Assembly (NCBI GenBank): GCA_035388025.1
Contig: DAOOPA010000024.1
Span: 1 to 12,635 of the forward strand
Origin: JAAZMX01 sp035388025
GTDB lineage: Bacteria > Patescibacteriota > Patescibacteriia > UBA2196 > GWA2-42-15
DNA: 12,635 nt
Reading direction: 5' to 3'
Shown piece by piece: positions 1 through 7,333 of the stretch. Position 1 is the first letter of the stretch. Each line of letters starts with the position of its first letter. The translations under genes and the position numbers were made by a program. The notes beneath the pieces are model-generated. The model searched no databases, had not been told where the DNA came from, and worked only from the letters and a program-made list of their open reading frames with translations.

Positions 1-4
1 ACTT

Positions 5-54
5 GCTTGCCATATTATCAGCATAAATGTTTATGCTGTTCTAGACAAGCTCCA
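5..54 (+). repeat. Left copy of a perfect 50-bp terminal inverted repeat
   Basis: These 50 bases are the exact reverse complement of 12586-12635. Inside is a dyad: CAGCATAAA (19-27), a two-base centre TG, then TTTATGCTG (30-38). Outer arms GCTTG (5-9) and CAAGC (46-50) can also pair, so one strand could fold into an interrupted hairpin. The copy lies just beyond the stop codon of the permease gene and overlaps no gene. The GCATAA...TTATG arms recall Xer/dif half-sites, but the centre here is four bases, not six, so that resemblance is weak. Confidence 0.95.
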
Positions 55-67
55 TTTTTAATTATTG

Positions 68-1282
68 TTATTCATATCTTAAGGCTTCAATCGGATTGAG
101 TTTGGCGGCGCGGCGAGCCGGGTAATAACCAAAAATGATACCGATAGCCCCGGAAACCCCAAAGGCCAAGGTAACTGATTGAAGAGAGATACTAGTAGTA
201 ATACTACCAAACCTAGCTACCAGATAACTCAAAAGCCAGCCAAGCAAAATGCCAATAATACCGCTGATGAAAGTCAACGTAACGGCTTCAGCTAAAAACT
301 GCTGACTGATATCGCCGCGCTTGGCGCCAATGGCTTTGCGCAAACCGATCTCCCTAGTGCGCTCGGTGACAGTCGTCAACATCATATTCATAATGCCGAT
401 ACCGCCGACGATCAGAGAAATACCGGCGATGGAACCGAGTAATAGTGTCAGGGTGCTCGTCATGTCGGTCATGGCTGATAACATATCGGCTTGATTCATA
501 ATACTGAAATCGGCGTTGTCAGCGCCGGAGATATTATGGCGCTGAAGCAATAATGACGTGATCGCTTCTTCGGTAAAATCCATGAGCTCGGCAGAAATAA
601 CCTCCACACTGATATTGCTCAATTTACTATTGCCGGTCAGATATTGCTGAGCCGTACCCAAGGGAATATAGACCAAATCATCAGAACTGCCCATACCAGT
701 ACCGCCTTTACTCTCGGTAACGCCGATTACGGTATATTCCTGGCTATCAATTCTAATCTTTTGTCCGACCGGATCATAGCTTTCCCCATACAAGGTATCG
801 CGCGTGGTGGGGCCAATAACAGCCACTCTGTTTTTGGCTTTGATCTGTACAGGACTAAAAGCGCTGCCCAGCTCCAAAGTGATAGATTTGACGGAAAAAT
901 AATTCTCATCAACGCCATAAATAGAGGTATTAGTGTTACTACCCTTGACAGTGACTTGCTTACGGGCGCTAACGACTGGAGCGACTGTTTTGACGCCGCT
1001 AATGGTCTTGATTGCTTCAGCATCTTCGAGCGAGAGAGTGGTGGCTGAACCCATGCCGCCTCTGACCATTTGTCCTCTTTGTGAACCCGGCATCACGGTC
1101 AAGAGATTGCTGCCAAGAGATTCCACGCGATCAGTTATAGACTGGGCTGACCCCTGACCGATAGAAACCATGGCAATGACCGAACCAATGCCAATAACAA
1201 TGCCCAGAATCGTCAGACTGGAACGGACTTTGTTGGCCAGGATGGCGAAGTATGTCTCTTGAAACAAATCGGAAATTTTCAT
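68..1282 (-). CDS. MacB/FtsX-type ABC transporter permease
   Basis: This is a 404-residue inner-membrane permease of the MacB/FtsX family, which works with an ABC ATPase and an adaptor protein to export substrates or transmit force across the envelope. The order is typical: a short cytoplasmic N-terminus, TM1 at about 21-43, a large extracytoplasmic MacB-core domain at about 45-270, and three C-terminal helices at about 277-303, 332-355 and 369-387. The conserved ERTREIGLRKAIGA coupling segment is at 307-320, and the C-terminus ends NPIEALRYE as the family usually does. The length is normal. The start lies 6 bases after the ATPase stop, so the two are surely co-transcribed. The substrate cannot be told from sequence. 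The gene ends 13 bases inside the left terminal repeat. Confidence 0.93.
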   Translation of the reverse strand: MKISDLFQETYFAILANKVRSSLTILGIVIGIGSVIAMVSIGQGSAQSITDRVESLGSNLLTVMPGSQRGQMVRGGMGSATTLSLEDAEAIKTISGVKTVAPVVSARKQVTVKGSNTNTSIYGVDENYFSVKSITLELGSAFSPVQIKAKNRVAVIGPTTRDTLYGESYDPVGQKIRIDSQEYTVIGVTESKGGTGMGSSDDLVYIPLGTAQQYLTGNSKLSNISVEVISAELMDFTEEAITSLLLQRHNISGADNADFSIMNQADMLSAMTDMTSTLTLLLGSIAGISLIVGGIGIMNMMLTTVTERTREIGLRKAIGAKRGDISQQFLAEAVTLTFISGIIGILLGWLLSYLVARFGSITTSISLQSVTLAFGVSGAIGIIFGYYPARRAAKLNPIEALRYE

Positions 1283-1288
1283 AAAAAA

Positions 1289-1999
1289 TTATTTAGCTTG
1301 AACACCCAAACGTTTATGGTTGTTTTGTTTATCTTCAACCAACTCACCATCTCGGATAAAAATAATGCGATCGGCGTATTCAGCCACATCGTGTTCGTGA
1401 GTAATAATAACAATCGTGCGCTTGAGGCGCTCATTTAGTTCCTGGAAAGTACCCATGACAATATCGCCAGTCTTGGTGTCCAAATTGCCAGTCGGTTCAT
1501 CAGCCAAGATCAAAGAGGGATTATTGATCAAGGCTCTGGCAATCGCGACTCTTTGCATTTGGCCGCCGGAAAGCTGGTTTGATAAATGCTCAAAATGAGC
1601 TTCTTCCAGCCCAGCATCGGATAGGGCGGCCCGAGCTTGTTTTTCTCTTTGGCTTTTTTCCGTATTGGTATAAACCAAGGGCAAAATCACATTGCGAAGG
1701 ACGGTCGCGCGCGGTAATAAATTAAAAGATTGGAAAATAAAACCTATTTTATTTTTACGGATATCAGCCAGCTCGTCGTCAGTAAGGCTGGCAACATCCT
1801 TGCCGTCCAGAAAATATTCACCGCTAGTCGGCGTATCCAAGGCGCCCAAGATATGCATTAAAGTGGATTTGCCAGAACCAGACGGACCCATAATGGCGAC
1901 GAACTCGCCATCTTTAATCCGGAAAGAAACATTTTTCAGGGCGTTAGTCTCCACGCTGGAACTCTTATAAATTTTAGAAATATTTTTACATTCAATCAT
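1289..1999 (-). CDS. ABC transporter ATP-binding protein (LolD/MacB type)
   Basis: This is a 236-residue ATPase that powers the neighbouring permease. Visible motifs are Walker A GPSGSGKST (38-46), Q-loop Gln90 in IGFIFQ, signature LSGGQMQR (143-150), Walker B LILADEPT (163-170), D-loop GNLD, and switch His201 in ITHEHD. This matches the MacB/LolD/FtsE subfamily. The frame is open up to 2227, but that extension overlaps the adaptor gene and has no ABC similarity. The start at 1999 (MIECKNISKIYK) aligns with the normal family N-terminus. It follows the adaptor stop by 76 bases and precedes the permease by 6. The tail beyond about 225 is Lys/Asn-rich. Confidence 0.95.
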   Translation of the reverse strand: MIECKNISKIYKSSSVETNALKNVSFRIKDGEFVAIMGPSGSGKSTLMHILGALDTPTSGEYFLDGKDVASLTDDELADIRKNKIGFIFQSFNLLPRATVLRNVILPLVYTNTEKSQREKQARAALSDAGLEEAHFEHLSNQLSGGQMQRVAIARALINNPSLILADEPTGNLDTKTGDIVMGTFQELNERLKRTIVIITHEHDVAEYADRIIFIRDGELVEDKQNNHKRLGVQAK

Positions 2000-2075
2000 A
2001 TAGTTTGGCCATAAAAACACAGAAAAAAAATAAATTACAAAGGATGGGGGGTTAATCAAATAATCTGATTTATCT

Positions 2076-3893
2076 CTAGAAACCGCCAGGAGGGCCGCCG
2101 GCGCCAAAACCCTGAACGCGGATAGAATTATTAGAAGGACTGCCGGCATTAGAATTGGTTGTGGTTTTTTTGCTTGCGCCAGAACTAATGGTTCTGACAA
2201 CCAATAAATCCCCTGTCTCCACGCCACTGGTTATTTCCGTATTGATGTCGTCAGAAGAACCGACCGTAATAGTCTGTTTAATCGGAGCAGTAGTTAAAAT
2301 AACGCCGGTGCTTTGAGCGGTAGCAAGGTCAAAAGAACCATCATTGCCCACCAGCTCAACATAAAATTCGCCACCAACCGTTTTAACGGCCGTGGAAGGA
2401 ACTAACAGAACATCAGTCTTGGCTGATAAAATAATATTGGCGCTAACGCTCATACCGGGCTTAATCCTTTCATCTTGAGTGTCAAAAGCGATTTGAACCG
2501 TATAGCTAACCACCCCTGATGAAGCCGCACCGAGGGTATCAATTTCAGCTACAGAACCGGTCAGTGTCAGATCTTCAATCGCGTCAAAGGTGAGATTGGC
2601 TTTTTGCCCGACTTTGACTTTGGCCACATCAACTTCGTTCAGAGGAATTTCGGCAATACTTTGTTTGGTAATAATAGTGGCAACCGAAGAACCAGAAGAG
2701 ATAGTATCGCCTTTTTTGACATTGACTTCAGCAATCAAACCATCAAAAGGCGCCCGCACAGAATAATCAGCCAGCGTTTCCTGGGCTGAGACCAAGGCAT
2801 CGGTTTTTTGCTGAACAGCGATTCTTTTGGCGCGAATAGACAACTCATCAGTACCGGCTTTGACATCCTCAAGAGAGAGTTTTTTTTCTCTGATTGTACG
2901 CTCAGCGTCTGCGATATCATCTTTATAGCCGGGAATATTATTTTGGGCACTCAGCAAATTTGATAAATGAGTATTAATCTTGCTGGAATAGGAATTTAGG
3001 CTAGTGAGCTGGGTAGCGGCCAGGCTCTGGGGTGTCAGACCGCGGCTGGTAAATTTATCCTGGTAAAATTGAATTAGATTGTTGGCGCTTTTGGTGGCTT
3101 CAGAAATAAAACGCGTGGTTTCATAGGTTTGACTTATGAGGCTTTCAATGGTCGCCTGGTCGGAGGTTCGGCTAACGGTTTTGTAAGTGCTGAAATTGAC
3201 GTCATAGGCCGTGCGGGCTTGTTCATAAGCGGTTTTGGCATCATCGCGATAAGTCAAAATTTTGGTATCAAAATATTTGGCAGAATCAGCATAATAATCC
3301 ATATTAGCCTGATTCTGATTGTAGGAATAACTATAAAGTACATCACGAAGCCCGGCGATAATATTCGGCAACTCCAGAAAAGCGTTGGAAACGGTATTAA
3401 AACCGTCTTCATAAGATTTGGCCAGATTGTCTTCGGCCGTTTTTTGAGATTGCTCGGCTTGAAGCAAAGAGCCCTCGGCTTGAAGCAAGGTCAGTTCATC
3501 GCTCGGCTTCAAAGCTTCTTCCAACTCCAGCTTGGCGGTTTCCAAAGCGGTTTTGGCATCACGGACATTTTTGTAAGCGTCAGAGGCGTCTAGCTGGGCC
3601 AGCAAGGCGCCGGATTTTACCTCTTGACCAATTTTAATAGACAAAGAAGTGATTTCGCCGGAAGCTTGGGCCTTAACGTCAACCTGGCTAGAAGCCGAGA
3701 TCTGACCAGTACCGGAAACGGAAGTGATGAGCGTCCCCTTCTCCGCACTCGCCAGCACATAACTGGTAATGGTCGCGGTAGTGTGAAATTTTTGGTAGGC
3801 ATAATAGCCAGCAACGCAAATGATAATAAGGAGAAATAAAGTTCTGATTTTATGAGCAATTAGCTTGGCAAAAAATTTTTTCAGCATATTCAA
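2076..3893 (-). CDS. Membrane-fusion / periplasmic adaptor protein (MacA/HlyD-like)
   Basis: This is a 605-residue adaptor for the MacB-like transporter. A single N-terminal TM helix (about 16-34) anchors it. The two halves of a lipoyl-like domain lie at about 70-103 and 378-411 (the second contains VRAPFDGLIAEV). Between them is a very long helical, coiled-coil-forming insertion (104-377) rich in Ala/Gln/Lys/Glu, including the tandem LLQAEGSLLQAE. A beta-barrel region (about 412-490, with the family-typical RIKPGMSVSA near its end) and a membrane-proximal domain follow. The tail is Ser/Thr/Asn- then Gly/Pro-rich (GFGAGGPPGGF). The helical hairpin is longer than in typical MacA proteins. M1 and M3 are both possible starts. 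It lies 26 bases after the DUF5666-like gene. Confidence 0.9.
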   Translation of the reverse strand: MNMLKKFFAKLIAHKIRTLFLLIIICVAGYYAYQKFHTTATITSYVLASAEKGTLITSVSGTGQISASSQVDVKAQASGEITSLSIKIGQEVKSGALLAQLDASDAYKNVRDAKTALETAKLELEEALKPSDELTLLQAEGSLLQAEQSQKTAEDNLAKSYEDGFNTVSNAFLELPNIIAGLRDVLYSYSYNQNQANMDYYADSAKYFDTKILTYRDDAKTAYEQARTAYDVNFSTYKTVSRTSDQATIESLISQTYETTRFISEATKSANNLIQFYQDKFTSRGLTPQSLAATQLTSLNSYSSKINTHLSNLLSAQNNIPGYKDDIADAERTIREKKLSLEDVKAGTDELSIRAKRIAVQQKTDALVSAQETLADYSVRAPFDGLIAEVNVKKGDTISSGSSVATIITKQSIAEIPLNEVDVAKVKVGQKANLTFDAIEDLTLTGSVAEIDTLGAASSGVVSYTVQIAFDTQDERIKPGMSVSANIILSAKTDVLLVPSTAVKTVGGEFYVELVGNDGSFDLATAQSTGVILTTAPIKQTITVGSSDDINTEITSGVETGDLLVVRTISSGASKKTTTNSNAGSPSNNSIRVQGFGAGGPPGGF

Positions 3894-3919
3894 ATGGAAT
3901 TAATTTGGTTTGATGTTAA

Positions 3920-4441
3920 TTAGAATTGCGGCGGGGGCGGCAAAAAATCGGCAGATGATGAATTGGTCTGATCAAAGCCGGGACCAGTAGCTGGAGGCGG
4001 CGGCATCACGCGAATTAATTTGGCCTCGATTTGGCCAGCCCCATTAGGCTCGCCGATAACAACAATCGGATCATCAACTTTGAGATCTGCTAATTTTAGA
4101 TTTTCCTTGCCCCGAAGAATAGCAGTGTCATCTTTGACGATAACTATTTTTTCTACATTGTCTTTGCCGCGAATAACGATGTTCTCCCCATCAATCTTGA
4201 GAATCGGCCCGAATACGCCGGATGATTCAATAAAATCTTGGCCGCGCAAATTATCCATGAAACCACCTTTGGGACCAGCAAAGTTGCGATGATAGTTTTC
4301 TTCCCAGCGGTAGGAAAAATCGGCTTTGCGAAAACCGACCATAAGTCCGGCCTGGAAAGAAACGAGAACTAAAATTAAAATTCCCAGAGCGAGAATCAAG
4401 CCCTTGAAAACCTTGGATTGAAAAAATTTGCCAATATCCAT
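3920..4441 (-). CDS. Membrane-anchored protein with DUF5666-like small beta domain
   Basis: This is a 173-residue protein. Residues 1-13 are cytoplasmic and basic, 14-36 form one TM helix, 37-73 are a linker rich in aromatic and charged residues, and 74-147 are strand-rich (GPILKIDGENIVIRG, EKIVIVKDDTAI, DPIVVIGEP). That pattern resembles the small beta-barrel (DUF5666/OB-like) domains common in secreted proteins. The tail (147-173) is Pro-rich. It is probably exposed on the outer face of the membrane. Its place between the sigma/anti-sigma-like pair and the adaptor suggests an accessory or sensory part of the same system. The domain call is by strand pattern and motif feel only; no catalytic residues are apparent. 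Confidence 0.75.
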   Translation of the reverse strand: MDIGKFFQSKVFKGLILALGILILVLVSFQAGLMVGFRKADFSYRWEENYHRNFAGPKGGFMDNLRGQDFIESSGVFGPILKIDGENIVIRGKDNVEKIVIVKDDTAILRGKENLKLADLKVDDPIVVIGEPNGAGQIEAKLIRVMPPPPATGPGFDQTNSSSADFLPPPPQF

Positions 4442-4481
4442 GGTGATAATAATTAATTTTTAATAATAGAATTTTTTATAA

Positions 4482-4898
4482 TTAGGCGGCGGAATGCCGG
4501 AAGGCACAACGAAAATCCGCGGTAAAAAAACGGAGGGCAAATAAAAAGACAAAAGTAACAGCCAAAAATAAGGTCAGACTAACAACCGGCATGGTTTCCA
4601 GGAGAGAAAAGGCATAACTCTGCCAAGAGCTGGCAATAACAGAAAAATCAGAAAAGAGCAAAGACAAATATTGAAAAAAACCGGAAGCGATCAGATCGGT
4701 ATAAACGAGCTTGACAGCCGGGAAAAAAGCCCAAAGCGAGCCCAAAAGCAAAAGGGAGACAAAAAACAAATGGCGGCGGGAACGAGCAATAGCCCGGCGT
4801 TCTTCCTTGGCCAAACGAGCCATCACCACGGTCAAAAGACCGGCGGGTGGTTCGGCTGGTTTCAGGTGAGTGAAAAGTTTTTGATAGCTTTGGTCCAT
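4482..4898 (-). CDS. Small multi-TM membrane protein, possible anti-sigma factor
   Basis: This is a 138-residue protein with a cytoplasmic N-terminus (1-42: KPAEPPAGLLTVVMARLAKEERR, then an Arg-rich stretch), a TM helix at about 43-62, a hydrophobic segment at about 68-90 and another TM at about 103-124. The N-terminal helix followed by a membrane anchor, directly after an ECF sigma gene, is the arrangement of anti-sigma factors. No zinc-binding HxxxCxxC motif is present, so it would not be a classic ZAS-type anti-sigma. It follows the sigma gene by 57 AT-rich bases that contain a 28-base palindrome. The function is inferred from context. Confidence 0.7.
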   Translation of the reverse strand: MDQSYQKLFTHLKPAEPPAGLLTVVMARLAKEERRAIARSRRHLFFVSLLLLGSLWAFFPAVKLVYTDLIASGFFQYLSLLFSDFSVIASSWQSYAFSLLETMPVVSLTLFLAVTFVFLFALRFFTADFRCAFRHSAA

Positions 4899-4899
4899 A

Positions 4900-4927
4900 T
4901 TTTCGCTTATATTAATATATACGAAAA
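4900..4927. promoter_or_regulatory. 28-base near-palindrome before the putative anti-sigma gene
   Basis: TTTTCGCTTATATT is followed by AATATATACGAAAA. Twelve of the fourteen symmetric pairs match; only the pairs 4906/4921 and 4907/4920 fail. It lies directly upstream of the ATG at 4898 on the minus strand. As DNA it could be an operator for a dimeric repressor. As RNA, the stem would bring the start codon close to a hairpin base and could tune translation. No named binding motif is recognised. Confidence 0.55.
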
Positions 4928-4955
4928 AATTATTGTTTTGGGTGCAAAATAATAT

Positions 4956-5525
4956 TTATTCCTTATTTTTTAATAGAATATTGCGCAGGGCGATTAGCGC
5001 CCGGCGGTGGCGACTTTTGATTGTGTCCACGGGGGCGTCCAGGACTTCGGAAATTTCCCGCAAATTCAATTCTTCATGATAATAAAGTTCCAAAACTTGT
5101 TGATAGCTCGCGGGCAACTCGGACATGGTATGGTTGAGAGTTTCGGCGAGATTGCTTTGGTCAAACAAGTCAGCGGGCAAGGGCGCAGGATCGGCCAAAT
5201 TATCAATCGCGGGATTATCGCCTTCGGACGTAACAAGATCGGAAAAATTTAAGGTCTTTTTCTTTTTCAAAAAATCAAGCGCGGCATTTCTGGCAATGGC
5301 AAAGAGCCAGGCTTTAAATTTTTTGGTCTGGTCAAAGCGCGCTAGGTGACGCCAAGCTTTGACAAAAACTTCCTGGACAACATCTTCGGCGTCCGCCGAA
5401 CTATGAACATAGCGCCAAATAAAATTGAAAATTGGGACCAAATAGCGCTCAACCAAAAAATTGATAGCGGTGTTGTCTCCAGCCAGGTAATCAGCCACCA
5501 GTTGTTCATCGGTTTTATTGGTCAT
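4956..5525 (-). CDS. ECF-type RNA polymerase sigma factor
   Basis: This is a 189-residue group IV (ECF) sigma factor. Region 2 lies at about 23-90, with DAEDVVQEVFVKAW (45-58) and KAWLFAIARNAALDFLK (71-87), the core-binding and -10-recognition segments. A charged, proline-containing linker spans 91-125. Region 4 lies at about 130-185, with ELPASYQQVLELYY and the helix-turn-helix NLREISEVLDAPVDTIKSR. There is no region 1 or 3, as expected for the class. It heads the six-gene minus-strand cluster and probably directs transcription of the envelope transporter genes behind it. No autoregulated promoter could be identified with confidence. Confidence 0.95.
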   Translation of the reverse strand: MTNKTDEQLVADYLAGDNTAINFLVERYLVPIFNFIWRYVHSSADAEDVVQEVFVKAWRHLARFDQTKKFKAWLFAIARNAALDFLKKKKTLNFSDLVTSEGDNPAIDNLADPAPLPADLFDQSNLAETLNHTMSELPASYQQVLELYYHEELNLREISEVLDAPVDTIKSRHRRALIALRNILLKNKE

Positions 5526-5543
5526 AGTAAGATAATTGAAATA

Positions 5544-5552
5544 ATCTTAGCA
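5544..5552 (-). promoter_or_regulatory. Possible extended -10 promoter for the sigma gene
   Basis: On the minus strand TGCTAAGAT forms an extended -10 (TGn plus TAAGAT), which would start transcription about 12 bases before the sigma-factor ATG. The -35 region is poor. Confidence is limited because only the -10 part is convincing. Confidence 0.35.
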
Positions 5553-5590
5553 TGTCTGGCGATAAAAACCAGAAAAAAAAGGATGGTTTT

Positions 5591-5625
5591 TCCGTCGAAG
5601 TACCCTAATGCGAGACTCCGACGGA
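5591..5625. repeat. Long hairpin (REP-like) in the divergent control region
   Basis: Two 11-base arms, TCCGTCGAAGT (5591-5601) and ACTCCGACGGA (5615-5625), flank a 13-base loop. Read on the minus strand all 11 positions pair (one G-U); read on the plus strand one mismatch remains. An outer GGTTTT (5585-5590) can pair with AAAACC (5631-5636), and GCGGT (5626-5630) can instead pair with ACCGC (5634-5638). On the minus strand a run of eight T follows after AUCC, so it could also act as a terminator in that direction. The GC-rich arms stand out from the AT-rich spacer, as dispersed palindromic repeats often do. Confidence 0.6.
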
Positions 5626-5667
5626 GCGGTAAAACCGCCATATGTATGTACAAATTACCGCGCCAGC

Positions 5668-5696
5668 TTGACAAAAAGATTTTGGCATGCTATAAT
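5668..5696 (+). promoter_or_regulatory. Consensus sigma-70 promoter for the helicase gene
   Basis: The -35 is TTGACA (5668-5673), the spacer is 17 bases, and the -10 is TATAAT (5691-5696). A TGC immediately before the -10 makes it an extended -10 as well. Both hexamers are perfect consensus. Transcription would start near 5703, leaving a leader of about 77 bases before the helicase ATG. Confidence 0.9.
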
Positions 5697-5738
5697 TTAG
5701 CGATAATTAATGACTCTTGTTTCTCTTCCAGCTTTTTT

Positions 5739-5783
5739 ATGTCTGACCTTGAGATGCTCGGGTCGGATTTTTTTATCCTATGA
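5739..5783 (+). CDS. 14-codon leader peptide overlapping the helicase start
   Basis: The frame encodes MSDLEMLGSDFFIL and stops at TGA, which shares four bases (ATGA, 5780-5783) with the helicase ATG. That overlap is a classic translational-coupling arrangement. The whole of a terminator-like hairpin and its T-run lie inside this small frame, so a ribosome reading it would prevent the hairpin from forming. No Shine-Dalgarno motif precedes it, but neither does one precede other genes here. A second ATG at 5710 opens a different, longer overlapping frame, so translation of this particular frame is unproven. Confidence 0.4.
   Translation: MSDLEMLGSDFFIL
5742..5774 (+). terminator. Intrinsic-terminator-like hairpin in the helicase leader
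   Basis: Arms TCTGACCTTGAG (5742-5753) and CTCGGGTCGGA (5757-5767) pair along 11 positions with one bulged T and two G-U pairs around a three-base loop, followed at once by seven T (5768-5774). It lies between a strong promoter and the helicase start, with no gene upstream on this strand to end. It is therefore best read as an attenuator, or as the end of a short RNA of about 70 bases. Confidence 0.75.
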
Positions 5784-7198
5784 CCCCGCAAATAACACCA
5801 CAAACCTTTGACGGACTGGGAATCGCCCCAAAAATTTTGGATATTTTAGACCGCCTTAATTTTAAGACGCCCACACCGATCCAATATCAATCTATTCCCA
5901 CGGCTTTGGCCGGCAAAGACATTATGGGCATTGCCCAAACCGGCACAGGAAAAACTTTGGCTTTTGGCATTCCGATGTTACAACGATTGGCCGCCCTCAA
6001 AGGACGTGGCTTGGTGGTTTTGCCAACTCGAGAACTGGCCATACAGGTTGACGAGTCGCTGACAAAAATCGGCCGACCGCTAGGACTACGCACCGCGGTT
6101 TTGATTGGCGGAGAAAGTATCGGCAAACAAATGCACCAGCTCAATCGCAATCCGCACATTATCGTGGCCACGCCCGGACGGCTGATTGATCATTTGCAAC
6201 AGAAGACAGTTGATTTGGATAAGGTCGTGATCTTGATTTTGGATGAAGCGGATCGCATGCTGGATATGGGCTTTGCTCCGCAACTGAAAAGAATCCTACA
6301 AAGCGTGCCCGAGAACAGACAAACCATGCTCTTTAGCGCCACGATGCCCGCGGAAATTGTGGACATGGCCAAGTCATATATGCAATTTCCGGTTCGAGTG
6401 GAAATAGCGCCGACCGGCACGACCGCGGCCAATATCACGCACGAGATTTTCTTCGTGCGCCATGATTACAAAATGGCGCTTTTGGAAACATTGATGCAGG
6501 AGTACAAGGGAAGCGCGCTCATCTTCTCACGCACCAAGTTTGGCGCCAAAAAAATCGCTTTGGCTGTGCGCGAGATGGGACACCGGGCGGCAGATCTCCA
6601 TTCGGATCGCTCACTCAAACAAAGAAAGCAAGCGCTAGCTGGTTTTAAAACCGGCTATTACCGCGTGCTCGTCGCCACCGATATTGCTTCGCGCGGAATT
6701 GACGTGGAAAATATTGAACTAGTAATAAACTATGATTTGCCAGAAGACTCGAGCGATTATGTGCATCGAGTCGGCCGAACCGGTCGAGCCGGACACAGTG
6801 GCCATGCTATTTCGTTTGTCAGGCCGGAACAAAAACGCGATGTCGGCGTGATTGAAAGACTGATCAAAAAACAATTACCGGTTTCTCCCCTGCCCCAAGC
6901 AGTGGCGGAAAAAATTAAAAATCAAGCGCAGTCAAAGACCCTAGGCTGGAAATCGTCTACGCCGGTGCCAACACGCGCCCGAGAGAATAATGATAAAAAT
7001 GATTTTAGGATTGACCAACTATTAGAGCCGAGCGGTAAATTCCGAACGCGAGCATCCGTCTCAAGAACTCATCAGCCTAAACAAAATTTTGACCGTCAAC
7101 CAACAGATGATCGTTTCGGGCCCCGATTGGGCCGCTTCAAACCTCGTCGGAAATTTGGCCGCCAGAGATTTTCTCAAACCCCAAGAGCCGGGAGATAA
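5780..7198 (+). CDS. DEAD-box ATP-dependent RNA helicase (RhlE-like)
   Basis: This is a 472-residue RNA helicase, likely in ribosome assembly or RNA turnover. Motifs in order are: a Q-motif region with TPTPIQYQSIP (about 30-40), motif I AQTGTGKT (52-59), Ia PTREL (82-86), Ib TPGR (131-134), II DEAD (155-158), III SAT (186-188), V TDIASRGID (300-308) and VI HRVGRTGR (329-336). The two RecA-like domains end near 375. The rest is a basic, disordered tail rich in Arg, Lys, Gln and Asn, as in RhlE/CsdA-type helicases that bind structured RNA. The start is fixed by the ATGA overlap with a short leader frame and by the conserved Phe-containing N-terminus. A perfect promoter and a hairpin attenuator precede it; a terminator follows at 7217. 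Confidence 0.96.
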   Translation: MTPQITPQTFDGLGIAPKILDILDRLNFKTPTPIQYQSIPTALAGKDIMGIAQTGTGKTLAFGIPMLQRLAALKGRGLVVLPTRELAIQVDESLTKIGRPLGLRTAVLIGGESIGKQMHQLNRNPHIIVATPGRLIDHLQQKTVDLDKVVILILDEADRMLDMGFAPQLKRILQSVPENRQTMLFSATMPAEIVDMAKSYMQFPVRVEIAPTGTTAANITHEIFFVRHDYKMALLETLMQEYKGSALIFSRTKFGAKKIALAVREMGHRAADLHSDRSLKQRKQALAGFKTGYYRVLVATDIASRGIDVENIELVINYDLPEDSSDYVHRVGRTGRAGHSGHAISFVRPEQKRDVGVIERLIKKQLPVSPLPQAVAEKIKNQAQSKTLGWKSSTPVPTRARENNDKNDFRIDQLLEPSGKFRTRASVSRTHQPKQNFDRQPTDDRFGPRLGRFKPRRKFGRQRFSQTPRAGR

Positions 7199-7216
7199 AA
7201 TTGAATAGAAATAATT

Positions 7217-7246
7217 AACCCCGCCGTTCACGAACAGCGGGGTTTT
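7217..7246 (+). terminator. Rho-independent terminator after the helicase gene
   Basis: AACCCCGC (7217-7224) pairs with GCGGGGTT (7237-7244), with an inner GTTC/GAAC pairing, and the stem runs into TTTT. It begins 18 bases after the helicase stop. The reverse strand has only a weak T-rich run, so it may also partly stop transcription from the converging dpnI operon. Confidence 0.85.
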
Positions 7247-7333
7247 GAATTGTTGAATGGAGCTAACGCCACTATTGAGGAAAACTACCAGAGGGTTAAA
7301 TTAGCTTTACCAAAAATCGAGATGGGCTGATTT

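Noticed and set aside
19..38. Repeat core as a true XerCD dif site
   Set aside because: The GCATAA and TTATG arms match, but the central spacer is four bases instead of six, and dif normally occurs once per chromosome rather than as an inverted pair.
644..1157. Plus-strand frames antisense to the permease
   Set aside because: They are shadows of the permease gene, which has clear family motifs in its own frame.
2000..2227. N-terminal extension of the ABC ATPase frame
   Set aside because: It overlaps the adaptor gene and is not ABC-like; the family N-terminus begins at 1999.
3455..3497. Short tandem repeat in the adaptor gene
   Set aside because: The duplicated CTCGGCTTGAAGCAA reflects a coiled-coil heptad duplication (LLQAEGSLLQAE), not a separate element.
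3129..3593. Plus-strand frame of 154 codons antisense to the adaptor
   Set aside because: It is the mirror of a helical repeat-rich coding region; no motif or start signal is visible.
5346..5783. Plus-strand frame of 145 codons across the sigma gene and the divergent region
   Set aside because: Most of it is antisense to the sigma gene and it crosses the helicase promoter; only its last 14 codons are considered, as a leader peptide.
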